From Scortum barcoo (taxonomy: Eukaryota; Chordata; Actinopteri; Centrarchiformes; Terapontidae): 64,000 nucleotides of DNA. Under the pieces are notes generated by a model, which saw only the letters and a program-made list of their open reading frames with translations, was not told the origin of the DNA and did no database searches. A program made the translations under genes and the position numbers. Positions 1 through 10,350 of the stretch are shown here, piece after piece (position 1 is the stretch's first letter; the number at the start of each line of letters is the position of its first letter). The stretch lies in the NCBI GenBank assembly GCA_023238725.1, contig CM041551.1, positions 7,863,759-7,927,758 on the forward strand, written 5' to 3'.

Positions 1-1675
1 TATTTTAGAGGCCGCTCTGTGACGGAGCAAACATGCCAGCTCATGCTCCATATAATGGCTTGTCCGGGGTTGAAGAAATATGTTCGATTTAATTATCATA
101 ATAGAACATCAGTGCTGTGGTAGTAAATGGGTGAGGTCTTGCAGAATGTGCCAGAAGAATTTAGCGATAAGTTAAGTTGATTGTTTTTAAAAATATGTAA
201 CAAGAGGGAAATAATAAAAAAAAAAAAAAAATTAAATTCTCACACAGATGCCAAACAAAGGCAGAGAAAGTACAAAGCAACAAAGCATGCAGTTAAGGTG
301 GGACTGAAATGTTAGTTTGAATATTTTGAATAGATTTGCCCATAGCTGTTAGAGAGCAAAGCAGGCAATGTGTGATTGATCACGTCCCACAGGGGCGACA
401 GCCAGCATGCCATTTATACACAACAAACGGTGTTGGCTACACTAAACTAAGCTCACACAACCTATGCAGATAGCACAGTCTTTCATTTTAACATGTGCAT
501 GCTAAACCTGGCTGATAAACGATTTGCCTAGCAGCACTTCCGTCCATATTTTATCACGGCAGACAATGCTCGGTGGCGTTGCCAGACTTGGTGTATATCC
601 AGTATTTAGGCAAAAAAGCTTCTCCTCAACCCGTCAACAGCTTGGCTCCCATAATTAACTTCCACAGGACTGATGGGAGGAAACAGGATCAGAATACAAC
701 AGATTAGAGCGGAATAGGTGCAAAAACAGTTGAAGAAGACAGCGCATGTTAAAAAACCATACGACGGCAGACGGCACACAGACAAATATTACATTTGACA
801 GACAGAGGTCTTGGGTCAGTCATGCTTGAAGCTTATTCCTTGTTGCGCAGATAACCTCCATCATACAGCGAGCTCCTGTTCAGGGCAGAAATGGCTGAAA
901 GGATTAATCAGTGTTTATACTTAGAGCTCCGCGGTTGCAGAGCACGCCGAAAACCTTTAAGCTGTGGCACGCTGGCAACATTTTAAGCCACTGTTCACAA
1001 TATGGCAATTTTGCCAGCAAATAAGAGCAGGGTAGCATGTTAACTGTTTTATCCAGAGGCTCCAGCAAATTTCACTTTTACAAACTCACACTGATTTAGT
1101 TTTTTTTTTTTCTTTAAGCAAGTGCCTCTAAATCTGAAAGTGTCAGATGAAATTAACAAATGTTCTAGTCACAGCCCAAAATATCCCCTTTTCACTATAT
1201 TACAGGTTTCTTGTAGAGCACTAAAACATGTAAATATTGTTGAAACAACATCACACAGGACTGTATTTATTTTTACTCAGATTAAATGCAGTGCAAACCA
1301 GCATGTTACTGTGTTTTTACAGCAAACATAACACACTGCAAGTCATTTAAATGGCCACAAAACAATGTGAAAAAAATATATTTAAAAAAATTAATATGTA
1401 ATGAAGGCATAATACACATACAGGTACAAATCAAACTAACAAGTGAACATCACACAGTTTCTGTACATGCTCACACACTTTGATAGGCAGCTGACTGACC
1501 TGTTCCTTGTTTGCACTCTCACACACATTCACACACACACACGCACACAGACATCAGAGCAGATAGCTCAGCCTCTGCTCTTCCTCAGCCTAACCTCAAC
1601 CAGACAGATCTCCTTCCCTGGTGACTCCTCGACTCCCTCTGCATGGTCGGATCCTGTGCGTGCTTTCTGTTAAAA
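1..1675. other. Non-coding stretch, no gene seen
   Basis: This is AT-rich unique sequence with a 16-base A run at 216-231, a T run near 1,100 and a short CA-rich patch near 1,508-1,550. The open frames here are under 80 codons, begin at chance ATGs and resemble no protein I know. I see no splice-site pair, RNA gene or repeat family. Confidence 0.6.
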
Positions 1676-1930
1676 AGGGATCATTAGTAGCCCGCGTACG
1701 ACCTCTGACCATCCCTTTAAATCCTTAGCCGGCCAACTGATGGTTTCTATTTACCGTCCCCACAGGAGAGCTTAAAGTGGGGAGGAAGGCTTGTTGTTAT
1801 GGGGATGTTGTGACACCGCAGATGATGTGTCATAATTAGTTAGCCCTCGGACCCTTTAAAGTTAAACAGAGGATAAACGATCAACTTTAATTAATAAAAT
1901 GATACTTTAACTTCATTGACTCTTCACTAT
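1676..1930. promoter_or_regulatory. Candidate conserved non-coding element (weak)
   Basis: This is complex sequence free of simple repeats between two low-complexity zones. It has a CpG-containing start (cccgcgtacg), AT-rich cores such as ctttaaatcc, and a TAATTAG word near 1,833. The texture suggests a regulatory block, but there is no diagnostic motif arrangement and conservation cannot be judged here. Confidence 0.25.
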
Positions 1931-1966
1931 GAGAGCTAATTTGCTATGTTCAAATAAATGGAAATA

Positions 1967-1968
<2 letters not shown>

Positions 1969-2011
<43 letters not shown>
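1969..2011. repeat. (GT)n microsatellite
   Basis: An uninterrupted GT dinucleotide run of about 21 units. It is likely length-polymorphic. Confidence 0.98.
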
Positions 2012-2014
<3 letters not shown>

Positions 2015-2216
2015 TAATTAAATTTACAGTTAACAGAGTGACAATTTGTCATCCTTTCCAGAGGGAAATTGAAGGATGACAGTTTTTCTAATACGGTATT
2101 ATAAAAATTAGATATGCAATAAAAAAATAAAATAAAACTTCAATTTGTTTCAGTCTGCACTCTGGTCTGCTTGCATACAAGTGTCAGCGTGTTCATCCAT
2201 TTATGTTTATGTGCAC

Positions 2217-2222
<6 letters not shown>

Positions 2223-2275
<53 letters not shown>
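2223..2275. repeat. (AT)n microsatellite
   Basis: A perfect AT run of about 26 units, self-complementary and therefore able to extrude a cruciform. A Tyr-Ile open frame on the minus strand across it is purely a product of the repeat. Confidence 0.98.
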
Positions 2276-2282
<7 letters not shown>

Positions 2283-2507
2283 TAAGATTAGATAGGAGGT
2301 AGCTCCCATTCAGTAACCTATCACTTAAATCTGGCCTCAGGGCAGAACGTCCATTTGTCACGTCACGCTTTTTGTTATCGCGCTGCTCTTCAGAGAAAGA
2401 AAACAACAAAGTGCACAAAAGACCTCCACAGAAAAAGCACTGCCTCATCCAATGAGAGGTTTGCATTAGATATGACGGGGAGATGAGGAGAGCTGAGGCG
2501 CTGCAGA

Positions 2508-2526
2508 AGAGGAGGAGGAGGAGGAG
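2508..2526. repeat. (GGA)n short tandem repeat
   Basis: About six GGA/GAG units form a short purine-only tract. It is followed by GT-rich sequence to about 2,665, with no gene. Confidence 0.9.
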
Positions 2527-2854
2527 GTAGATGTGTGATTAAATGCGTGTGTGTTTGAGTGTCACTGTGTGAGAGGGCAGAGTAGGGCATGTGTTTGTGA
2601 GTTTTCATAGTGTACGTGTGTGCATTTGGTCGTGCGTGGAGGTGTGCATGGGAGGTGTGTTAGGAGGAGACCCGGAGCCTTGCCATACCGTCCTGTGTCT
2701 AAATCATGTGTACAAGCTGTTTCCAATAAACTGTTAAATTTGATAAAGAGGTCTGGTATTATATTACAAAGCCCACAGGGCACTCGGACCTCTGCTATCA
2801 TGAATACATTTTGCCTGATAATAACGCTGTGACTTCAATCGCCGCCACAGGAAA

Positions 2855-2960
2855 AACTGCTGCCCTCCTGGAAATCAAGTTGAGAGGCAGGGCGACACCT
2901 GTATAAATGGACAGGTGATGAGATTATAATATATTTATGCTTTCTGGGTTAGTGTTAAGG
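2855..2960. promoter_or_regulatory. Candidate regulatory block with paired E-boxes
   Basis: This short block of complex sequence contains CACCTGT at 2,896-2,902 and its exact reverse complement ACAGGTG at 2,911-2,917, separated by 8 bases. CACCTG/CAGGTG is the E-box recognised by ZEB and Snail repressors and by E-proteins; ZEB factors bind two such sites. An ATAAAT word sits between the arms. Whether the block is functional or conserved is not visible. Confidence 0.3.
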
Positions 2961-4139
2961 GACTTCTACAAGTGAGCGTGAGTAACACAAGGGACTGGAG
3001 GGCGCGACTGGGAGTGCCACGGGGGGGCAAGTCCTCTCACCTCACAGAGAAGGCCTTTTATTCATGAGGGAGAAGCTGCAGAGATATACAGTGGCATTTG
3101 GTTATAAGTCATTGTAGCTACAGCGGGGCGCACATGATACCAAAGATCATTTCAAGTTATTACACAGGATTAACAGTTTGGAGGATCCTTTTTTTTTTTT
3201 CAAGAGAAATTTGGTAAATGAATGAAAACAAATTCATGGTGTTGGTACTACTTTATATGAAGAACATGCTAAAAATTTCACACAAAAATTGACACAAACT
3301 GTTTCAGTATGGCACAAACACAGTTAAACAGTGACTATGGCCAGTTGTGACCCAGTGATAGTGTTATTTTTTATATGTTTTATTATATTTTATATGACTT
3401 TATCTAAAGTAAAATATGGTTGTGAACTCCTATACTGTAGCTCAATTTAAATATTCATGTCATTCTTGCTGATTGTTAGTAATATGTGTATAATTTGTAG
3501 TTATGAATGTTGTGTCTTTTTTGTACCGCATGCACAAGTAACAACACATTTTTTGAGCTTCTTGAGTCTATCACTGGCTCAAAATAACAATATTTTAGTT
3601 TGTAAATAAAATTAAATAAAACAAAAACAACAGTAAAAAAAACAAAACAAAAAAACATTGTCAAAATACCCACTGATACTGGATAAAGTTAAGTATTGTG
3701 TATTGTGTAAGTAAGTTAAAGTATTGCGTCTGTTAGACCAAAACTGGGTCAGTTTCTGACCCCTTAACTTTCAGTGTATAATATCCTCATTTTAAATTAA
3801 ATGACTGAAGATATCAGTACATGTATGAGATCAAGCCCCCCAAAACTCTACACAGCTGGAAAAACATGCACACACAGACACCAAAACAAGAAGAAAAAAA
3901 AAAGATTCCTGCTATCCCAGGATATAAGAATTCATTACTGTGTTAGCAGCAGTGTTACTTGGTATTCCCGGCTGCACCAGTCTGCCCCATATCTCTGGTC
4001 TCCATACAGTATCTAGGTAGCTAAGAAGGTAGGCAGGTGATGAATGTTCAGTAATTGTAAGAGTTCAGTGGTAAAAAGATTCAAATCCATGACAGTGAGA
4101 AATGGAAGAGAGCCCCGGGGGAAATTTCAGGCTGTGAGG
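2961..4139. other. AT-rich non-coding stretch
   Basis: From about 3,190 to 3,800 the sequence is strongly A+T rich, with a T run at 3,189-3,200 and A-rich runs near 3,620-3,656 and 3,890-3,903. It may contain old transposon debris, but I cannot assign any. There are no exon-like segments. Confidence 0.55.
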
Positions 4140-4345
4140 AAGTGCATCCAACCTGTCTAAATAACAGATCACACCTCAACTTGGTCACTTGCTCAGAACG
4201 TGCTCCCTGATATTAGAAATGTGCCTTTATTGCAAATGAGCGCCGCTGTGCAATCCAGTACGGGAGCCATTTTTTGTTATACGACTATGAAATGGCATTA
4301 AAGTTACTGCACACAACGAGTCATGTGAGACATTTAGTAGGATTT
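4140..4345. promoter_or_regulatory. Candidate conserved non-coding element
   Basis: About 200 bp of balanced, non-repetitive sequence between an AT-rich zone and a GA tract. It contains a POU-octamer-like TTGCAAAT, several ATTA-type cores and a CpG (gagcgccgc). The sharp change from the neighbouring low complexity is typical of vertebrate CNEs. The call rests on texture only. Confidence 0.4.
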
Positions 4346-4404
4346 AAGTCTCAGCAAATAAATTGTTAAAAATTAGAATAATGGATTGAAAAGAGATGGA
4401 GAAG

Positions 4405-4436
4405 ATGGAGAGAGAGAGAGAGAGGAGAGAGAGGGA
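4405..4436. repeat. (GA)n purine tract
   Basis: An imperfect GA repeat with one GG interruption. The minus-strand Ser/Leu-rich open frames over it are artefacts. Confidence 0.92.
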
Positions 4437-4439
4437 GCT

Positions 4440-6300
4440 GCTGCTTTGAAGGGTTTGAGGTTTGCACGGTGTGAACTGTTTGCATAGTTATGAGACAAAT
4501 TAACTTTGGGCTGTTGGCTGTTGTGTGTTTGGGTGGGTGCATCCATGTCTCTGCATGCATACAGTATATAAGAGAGCCTGTGTGTGTATGTGTGTGTGTG
4601 CATCATTCACAAGCAGTAGGATCTGTTGCATGTGTAAAAGTTTTGTGTCTACGCCTATGCGCGTTGATAAATAGCTATGCACACTCACAGCGAGGAATGC
4701 ATGAAGTGTGTCTGTGTGCTCGTGAGACTGTTGTTTCTTGTAAGCCTTTGGCTGTCGGTCAGGACCGTACAGAAAGTTCCTCCTCATCCAGCCGACTGCG
4801 CAACCCAAACTACAAAAGTGGTCAAATAAAACTCTAATCACATTAATTTTAAATCTTAACCAATCATCTGCACCTTATTTAGACATGCAGTTTTAAACCG
4901 CATCCCACTAGGCTCAAGACAAACACCCCACTCATTACCAGTGGATGTCAGATTTGGCCAGCGTGCCTCTGATTCTGACTCGAGGTTTTTATGACTCGCT
5001 GTGAAAGTCAAAATTAAATGCAACAAAGGGTGGATTTTGTTTGGCGGGGAGTTCGATGAATAACCGATGCCGGTTTTTATGAGTGATTATGGCTGAGCTG
5101 TGATTATTATCAGTACTGTTATCAGGGATTTTGTTAGATCAGAGTGAGCAATGTGCGTGTGTGTTTGTTCATGCACACATAAATGTGCCTGTGTGTGGTG
5201 GCACGCATGTGTGCACGCATGCAATGTGCTGCTTTTCCATAGAAGCATGTGCACGTTGTTTTTTTTTTTCTTGAATGCTTATCTACCTGTCATTATTTGT
5301 CATTATTTCATTCAGTCTCCATTTGACACCGTACCACTTAACCAGTCAAACCTCAGTCATGAAGCTGAACATGCCTTATCCCATCCAACATGGAATGTCA
5401 GGTAGTGCTTTTTGAAGCTAACCAATCTTGCAAGAGATTACTGACAGCAGCACACGCACATTAATTGAACCAGTTCCCTCACCCAATCACAAGTTAGTGA
5501 GCAGAAAACCAACAGCAGTCAAGCTCTTTCATGTAGCTGGCATCACTTTATCTTTCCTGCTGGAATAATGTCTTCATTTACCCATCAAGAATGGACAAAA
5601 GAAGAAAGAAGCTTATTTTATCAACAAGTGGCTGTCACTAACTTTTACAGCATTTCAGTGTCTTATTTAATGAGTTTTCACAGATGTTTCACGATACTGT
5701 AGATATTCTGACAATGAAAAATGATGGCTGATGATAAATACGTTCTGTGGGTATGGCACTTCTAACAAAGTTTTATAACTTCATCATCAAGGATGCCGCC
5801 TTGGTTACAGTTACATTGCATAAATCATGGAGGGTGCTTACACAGAGCAGTGCCTGTGGGCATCTCCCAAAGCATAAGGATAAAACTTTTTACTAATAAT
5901 GTGGGAAGACTTCATCACTTAGTCACAGCAAAACTACACACGACGTCAAATGATGGGGGGAGGAAGAAGCCTGATGCTAAAGGGCGATCACTGTTGTCAA
6001 TGCAGAACTGCGTCTCCCTCAGAAAAGGCACAGATCTGCAGACAGGATGAAATTGGAAAGACAAAGCAAAGACAAAAGCATACACACCTACTGTGCGCTG
6101 CCTCAAGCCATTGTTCATGTACAACAGCTTTACAATAAACCAACAGTCTAAGTTTAACTCGGTGGTCAGACGGTCAAAATATAGTGGAGGAAAACATGAG
6201 GGGTCGTCTGCTTCGCTGGGAGTAGGGCTCATAAAGCTCCTGACCTTACCGAACAACAACAAATGAGCACCCTGTCCACTTCCTCCCAAGTTAAGCTGTA
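4440..6300. other. Non-coding stretch with GT-rich patches
   Basis: GT-rich imperfect repeats lie at about 4,577-4,602 and 5,151-5,215, and a T run at 5,259-5,269. The remainder is unique sequence without splice-site pairs. Open frames up to 124 codons occur (for example 5,915-6,289 minus) but show no domain or recognisable composition. Confidence 0.55.
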
Positions 6301-6304
6301 GAAA

Positions 6305-6380
6305 TACAGACCGGACAACTGGTATTAGCGGGACAATCTTCTGGCCCTCACATTATTAATGGCATAATTACTGCATCGAG
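6305..6380. promoter_or_regulatory. Candidate small conserved block
   Basis: A short AT-core-rich segment including cattattaatgg and cataattactg homeodomain-type words, directly upstream of a purine-rich tract. It may be the edge of the larger block at 6,500-6,890. Confidence 0.3.
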
Positions 6381-6383
6381 ACA

Positions 6384-6490
6384 GAATGAGGGAGAGGAAA
6401 AGGGAGAGAGAAAGAAGACAGAAAGAAGTGAGAGTCAAAAGGAAACAAAAAAGGCAAAAAGCTAAAAATGAGGCAGAGAGGTTTTTTAGG
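6384..6490. repeat. Purine-rich (GA/AAG) low-complexity tract
   Basis: About 100 bases of nearly pure A/G on the plus strand (agagaaagaag-type words). A plus-strand Arg/Lys/Glu-rich open frame through it is low-complexity, not a gene. Confidence 0.85.
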
Positions 6491-6499
6491 AAGAAAAGA

Positions 6500-6890
6500 G
6501 ATGGATTGACATCCCCGTCAGGGCCTTGTAGTGAGGACATTTTCCCTCTATTTTGGGTGGCTGGACCCTCCCTCATTGTTAATTGGAGTCCTCGTCTGTA
6601 TCCCGCCGTCCTGTACTCTGGTGGCGCCCCCCAAGGTGCAGGGAATTACCGTGTCTGCCTCCCCTCCTCTATATTTAGGCCATTTAAGGTTGCGCGGTTT
6701 TAAAAGGGAAAGTCAAAAGATGCCATTCTTCATGAATGTCTGAGGATATGAATAGGGTCGCTGCTCCTCTCCCTCCGTCCCCTCAGGACCTCACCTTTTC
6801 AAATATAACGAATGCCTCAATTAAAATCCCTTTCAAACACCATGCTTATTTTTCGATAACAATCGTCCGCCGCTCCCCTTTAGTTCCCTC
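6500..6890. promoter_or_regulatory. Candidate enhancer with abutting MEF2 and SRF sites
   Basis: This is a block of about 390 bp of complex sequence. A perfect MEF2 consensus, CTATATTTAG at 6,669-6,678, is followed after one base by a perfect CArG box, CCATTTAAGG at 6,680-6,689. MEF2 and SRF are MADS-box factors used together in muscle and activity-dependent neuronal enhancers. Further AT cores include tgttaattgg (about 6,578) and tcaattaaaat (about 6,818). No coding frame is credible. The regulatory role and tissue are inference from the motifs. Confidence 0.45.
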
Positions 6891-6899
6891 TACCTCTGC

Positions 6900-6926
6900 T
6901 CTCTCCCATTTCTCTCTCTCTCTCCG
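6900..6926. repeat. (CT)n tract
   Basis: A short CT-rich run, followed by about 190 bases of A/G-rich plus-strand sequence leading into the composite microsatellite at 7,111. Confidence 0.8.
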
Positions 6927-7110
6927 AGGAAGGGGTGGGGAGGGGGGCGTAAAGAGACACGGAGGGCAGATGATGCTCCTGTGTAAAGAGAAATGAAGTG
7001 AGGGAGAAGAAAGAGATGATGAGACAAAGGCAAACTTAGTAAAGCAGAGAAAGGGAAGCAGAGAGGGAGAGAGATGGTAGAAAACAGATGGAAACAGGAA
7101 GAAGGAGAGG

Positions 7111-7111
7111 G

Positions 7112-7157
<46 letters not shown>

Positions 7158-7159
7158 GG
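7111..7159. repeat. Composite (GT)n(GA)n microsatellite
   Basis: About 13 GT units pass directly into about 12 GA units. Composite runs of this kind are common in fish genomes. The minus-strand Leu/Ser/His/Thr-rich frames across it are artefacts. Confidence 0.97.
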
Positions 7160-7297
7160 TGTGAAGTTGTGATGGAGGGATGGATGCAGGGCCTAGAATG
7201 ATGTGAGCCAGCAGATGGCAGGGTAAGAACAGTAATATGGCCAGTTCCACTCTGGCTGTCTGTAGCCAAACAGCAGGTCAGTGGGGAGCCCTCAGTC

Positions 7298-7321
7298 CAC
7301 ACACACACACACACACACACA
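7298..7321. repeat. (CA)n microsatellite
   Basis: An uninterrupted CA run of about 12 units, 140 bases downstream of the composite GT/GA repeat. Confidence 0.97.
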
Positions 7322-7640
7322 AAAGCAGCAGTGCTCAGAAACAGAAGCAATACAGACAGGTTTCAAAAAGAAAAATATGCGTGCACAGACACTGACTTTT
7401 CCTACAGATGCATTCAAATACACTCAGACATTTACCTGTCAGACACATAAGCCTGACAACGTTAATACACACACATGTTAAGGCGCCCATTCATGTCAGG
7501 TAGAAGAAGACAGACTGTGGGTTTCGACTTTAGCTCCAATTTTCATTTCCTTTCTTTATGTCATCTCTGTTCTCACAGGACTGTCTGCAAATATTGACTA
7601 AAGTGACGAATGGCTTTATTTTTTTTTAAACACTGAAAGT
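7322..7640. other. Non-coding stretch, nothing notable
   Basis: Unique sequence of moderate A+T content with a T run near 7,619-7,627. I see no repeat family, exon or motif cluster. Confidence 0.5.
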
Positions 7641-7649
7641 TGACTTCAG

Positions 7650-8050
7650 CTGTCCTGATAAGTGAGTCAGTCCACTGTCGTTTGCGCTGCGTCGTCAGAG
7701 GGGTTGCGGGTGGCGTGCCTGATGCAAGTTAAAACTGTAATGGTTACAAGACAGTTTGTCGCCATTTGAGGCTCAAAGGGAAATGAAACTAATGCTGAAT
7801 AATGTGTTCTTAGGCCGTCATTAGCATTGGAATAGTGAAATGCATTAGGGCTCTATGGAAGATGGCTGGCTTTAATAAAAGACCACTTAAAGACGGCAAA
7901 CAACAGCAAACAAGTAAATCTAAAAAACATGGGCCCACTCGCTCACTTAAGACCCGTGGACATTATCAGCATCTGAACTGTATGGTAGTGGAGATTAACT
8001 GCCTGGTGTTGTTTAGCTTAGCTTCATCTTGGCTGCGTTCGATTAAGCTC
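7650..8050. promoter_or_regulatory. Candidate conserved non-coding element
   Basis: Complex sequence without simple repeats. It contains CpG-bearing words (tttgcgctgcgtcgtc), a cattagcattgg core and AAGATGGC at 7,859-7,866, which fits a YY1 core. No reading frame looks coding. The call is by texture and motif density only. Confidence 0.35.
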
Positions 8051-8172
8051 TAGGGAGGAAACCAAAGACAGACTTTTTCCATTCAGTAATATCGACTAAT
8101 TAATAATTATGTCAATTCCTCCTTTCCAGCCTTTGGTTACATGCTGGTTTGCAGCCATGATCGCGAACAGTG

Positions 8173-8206
8173 TTTTTTTTTTCTTTTCTTTTCTTTTCTT
8201 TTCTTT
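8173..8206. repeat. (TTTTC)n pentanucleotide repeat
   Basis: A T run leads into about five TTTTC units, giving a pyrimidine-only tract. Confidence 0.93.
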
Positions 8207-8339
8207 GCTTTTTTTGATGAGAGCATGCACAGCAATTCTGTTTACTGAGTCTTAAAAACATGCCTCTCTGCATGCAAATGCACACAAACTAAATTAGAGC
8301 GGCGTAAACGACGGTTTACTGTACATGTTGTGCGGGGTG

Positions 8340-8470
8340 CAAGTCGAGCGCAGAGGGTATAAAACGGGATCAGTCGCTGTTAGAGACTAACAAGCAGGCT
8401 TGTTGTGGAGTTCAGTGTGGTTTTCATGAGGAGCTCCAGCTGTTTCGCATAGAGGAGGCTCAAAGCTATC
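8340..8470 (+). promoter_or_regulatory. Possible TATA-containing core promoter
   Basis: TATAAAA at 8,358-8,364 lies in an ideal G/C frame (gggtataaaacggg). About 30 bases downstream is unremarkable sequence that could hold a start site. Just upstream (about 8,308-8,323) is a short inverted repeat, GTAAAC/GTTTAC. The first downstream ATG opens only a very short frame, so any transcript would be non-coding. TATA words are frequent in AT-rich DNA, hence the low confidence. Confidence 0.25.
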
Positions 8471-8499
8471 TCTGCCTTTGCTAAGAGGCAATATATTTG

Positions 8500-8580
8500 A
8501 ACATTTCTCCCTCTCTGTCTATATGTGTCTGTCTCTCGCCCCCGCTATCTGTTTGTGCTGGTCTCTCCCTCTCTCTTTCA
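8500..8580. repeat. CT-rich low-complexity tract
   Basis: Imperfect CTCTCT/TGTCT words over about 80 bases, bounding the complex block that follows. Confidence 0.75.
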
Positions 8581-8950
8581 TTGCCAGTCTAAACCAATAA
8601 TGTATGATATCTTTATCTTGAGAGTCACGGTAATATCATATAGCACGCAGACATCCCCACTTGCCTTTTGGGCTTTTCTGCCTTTGACTCTGAGCGGATA
8701 GGCATCGTCGGGAGCGTCTCCTGACAATTTCCAAAATGCGATGTAATGGTTTGTTTATGATTATTTTCTGTAGAATTTGTCCCATTTCTTCTGACTGATG
8801 CTTATAGAAGAGTACACTGGCAAATTGGATGGCAAAATCCCCGGTGATTGTGTCCCTTACATATCCACCACAACGCCAGTAAATAAATCTCGCAGACTCC
8901 AATAAAATATGTTATTTCTTCCCTATGAATCATACAACATGGCCGGGCTT
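8580..8950. promoter_or_regulatory. Candidate conserved non-coding element (strong texture)
   Basis: About 370 bp of high-complexity sequence with no simple repeats. It includes ccaataatgtatgatatc, ttgtttatgattatttt (forkhead/homeodomain-like) and several CpGs. On the minus strand an 88-codon frame (8,636-8,902) stays open with ordinary amino-acid composition. It matches nothing I know and has no splice or promoter context, so I treat the block as non-coding. Confidence 0.42.
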
Positions 8951-9585
8951 CATTTCTGACCATACTGTGTTGGCTGCAGGCTCCGAGATTTTTCAGAGAG
9001 AATTTTAAGATATATAGAGCAAGACAGTTGGTTGTTAAACTCTGTCAGGGAGTGCACATTCTCAAACTGTGTCTCAAAAACAAAAAAATGATTTTGCAAA
9101 CTGATTTGGAAGCTTAACTGGTACGTTACCTTTATTATATTTGACTCATATTGTATTTATTCCCTCTTGGATTGCAGCAGTTTAGGGCAGACTTATTTTT
9201 TATTATTATTATTATTATTTTTATTTGACATCTTTTCAGAATCATTTTGATTCACATTTATTTTCAGTTTGAATATTTTTTTACTCTGTTTTTTAAAGCT
9301 TATTAGAGATTAAATCGTAATTTCTATGTGAATTATGATGTGTGTAAGTGGCTGACAAATTAAATAAGCATCTCAACACAAATACTGTATTTATTTTAAC
9401 AGCCAGGCACAGAGGAAGAAATCACACCTGTGTTTACTGCTTGCGTATTGTTAAAAATCCCCTGTCTCTTCTATTTACCCACTTCAGCATCACTCAGCCC
9501 ATCTTCCCTACGAGTCACTGCCAGTGTTGGCCTAATATTATCCTCCCTAAACCCAAACAGCAGTTTACTCCGCTGCTTTTCACCT
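8951..9585. other. AT-rich non-coding stretch with ATT repeat
   Basis: AT-rich filler with an (ATT)n run at about 9,199-9,220 and T-rich words around it. The rest is unique sequence without recognisable genes. Confidence 0.55.
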
Positions 9586-9589
9586 TGTC

Positions 9590-9850
9590 GGGTCACAATG
9601 TGGCAGGCATGTCGAGGCAGACCTCTATTTAAAGATGGTGAAAATGTTTGGGTGGCTCAACCCTTTCAAATTAAATGGATGGCATCCCAGGGAGGCCTAT
9701 CAAAAATGATTAAAAAGGGTGGAAGACAGCATGTGTGTGAAGTGTCAAGACGAGTCGGCACAGGCTACCCGACCTGCACCGAGAGCCAGGAAGCTTATTA
9801 GCATTTCAGCGCATAGCAACCTGCCTAGCCCCGAGCACTGATCTTAACAC
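9590..9850. promoter_or_regulatory. Candidate conserved non-coding element
   Basis: Balanced complex sequence carrying ctatttaaag, ttcaaattaaatgg and aaaaatgattaaaaagg words. It ends in a CpG-containing segment just before a CT microsatellite. A 123-codon frame runs across (9,430-9,801 plus) without any recognisable domain. Confidence 0.35.
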
Positions 9851-9866
9851 GGTCTGTCCAAAACCA

Positions 9867-9869
<3 letters not shown>

Positions 9870-9898
<29 letters not shown>
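9870..9898. repeat. (CT)n microsatellite
   Basis: A near-perfect CT run of about 14 units. Confidence 0.95.
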
Positions 9899-9901
<3 letters not shown>

Positions 9902-9929
9902 ATCTCTCCAATCCCTCTTCCCCCTCCTG

Positions 9930-10350
9930 AATGTGCAAAAAAACATTCATGTCAAGTTGCTGGTTCACTCAAGTCAGGAATGTTTCTGCGTTAATGTCAA
10001 ATTGGAGCAGCAGCCTGATAGAGTGTGTTTGTATACGATACTGAGAAGTTTAATGCCGTCCAAATACTTTGTGGGGAATAGCAAAAGGCGATACCAAGTT
10101 CTCAGATATCAGATCGTGGTATCAGATTGGAGTGTGTTGAAATGCATTATCGCTTGTGGTTTCAAACTTAAGGTGGAAATTGAATTTGACTCAGGCTCAT
10201 TAAAACAGTAACATTCCTGTCATGTTTTGAGCCAGCAGAAATGCCAGTTTTTACAGTGGTAACAGTGTATTCCTCCGCTCGTGAGGCCAATATATTCTCA
10301 GGCAAATTTAAAGTGCCGGCACCCAACTTTCGCCAAAGTTTAGACATTCA
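9930..10350. promoter_or_regulatory. Candidate conserved non-coding element
   Basis: Complex sequence with a local repeat of a CAGAT word (agatatcagatcg, then atcagattgg) at about 10,102-10,130. The cores are otherwise AT-rich (gtttaatgcc, aggctcattaaaac). There is no coding evidence. A 92-codon frame inside it has no recognisable domain. Confidence 0.35.

Noticed and set aside
2140..2466. 108-codon minus-strand frame with a Tyr-Ile run
   Set aside because: The run is translation of the AT microsatellite. The remainder has no recognisable domain or gene structure.
8025..8055. tRNA B-box-like gcgttcgatta
   Set aside because: It lacks the CC end of the B-box, and there is no A-box or cloverleaf upstream. 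No other tRNA signature was found in the window.
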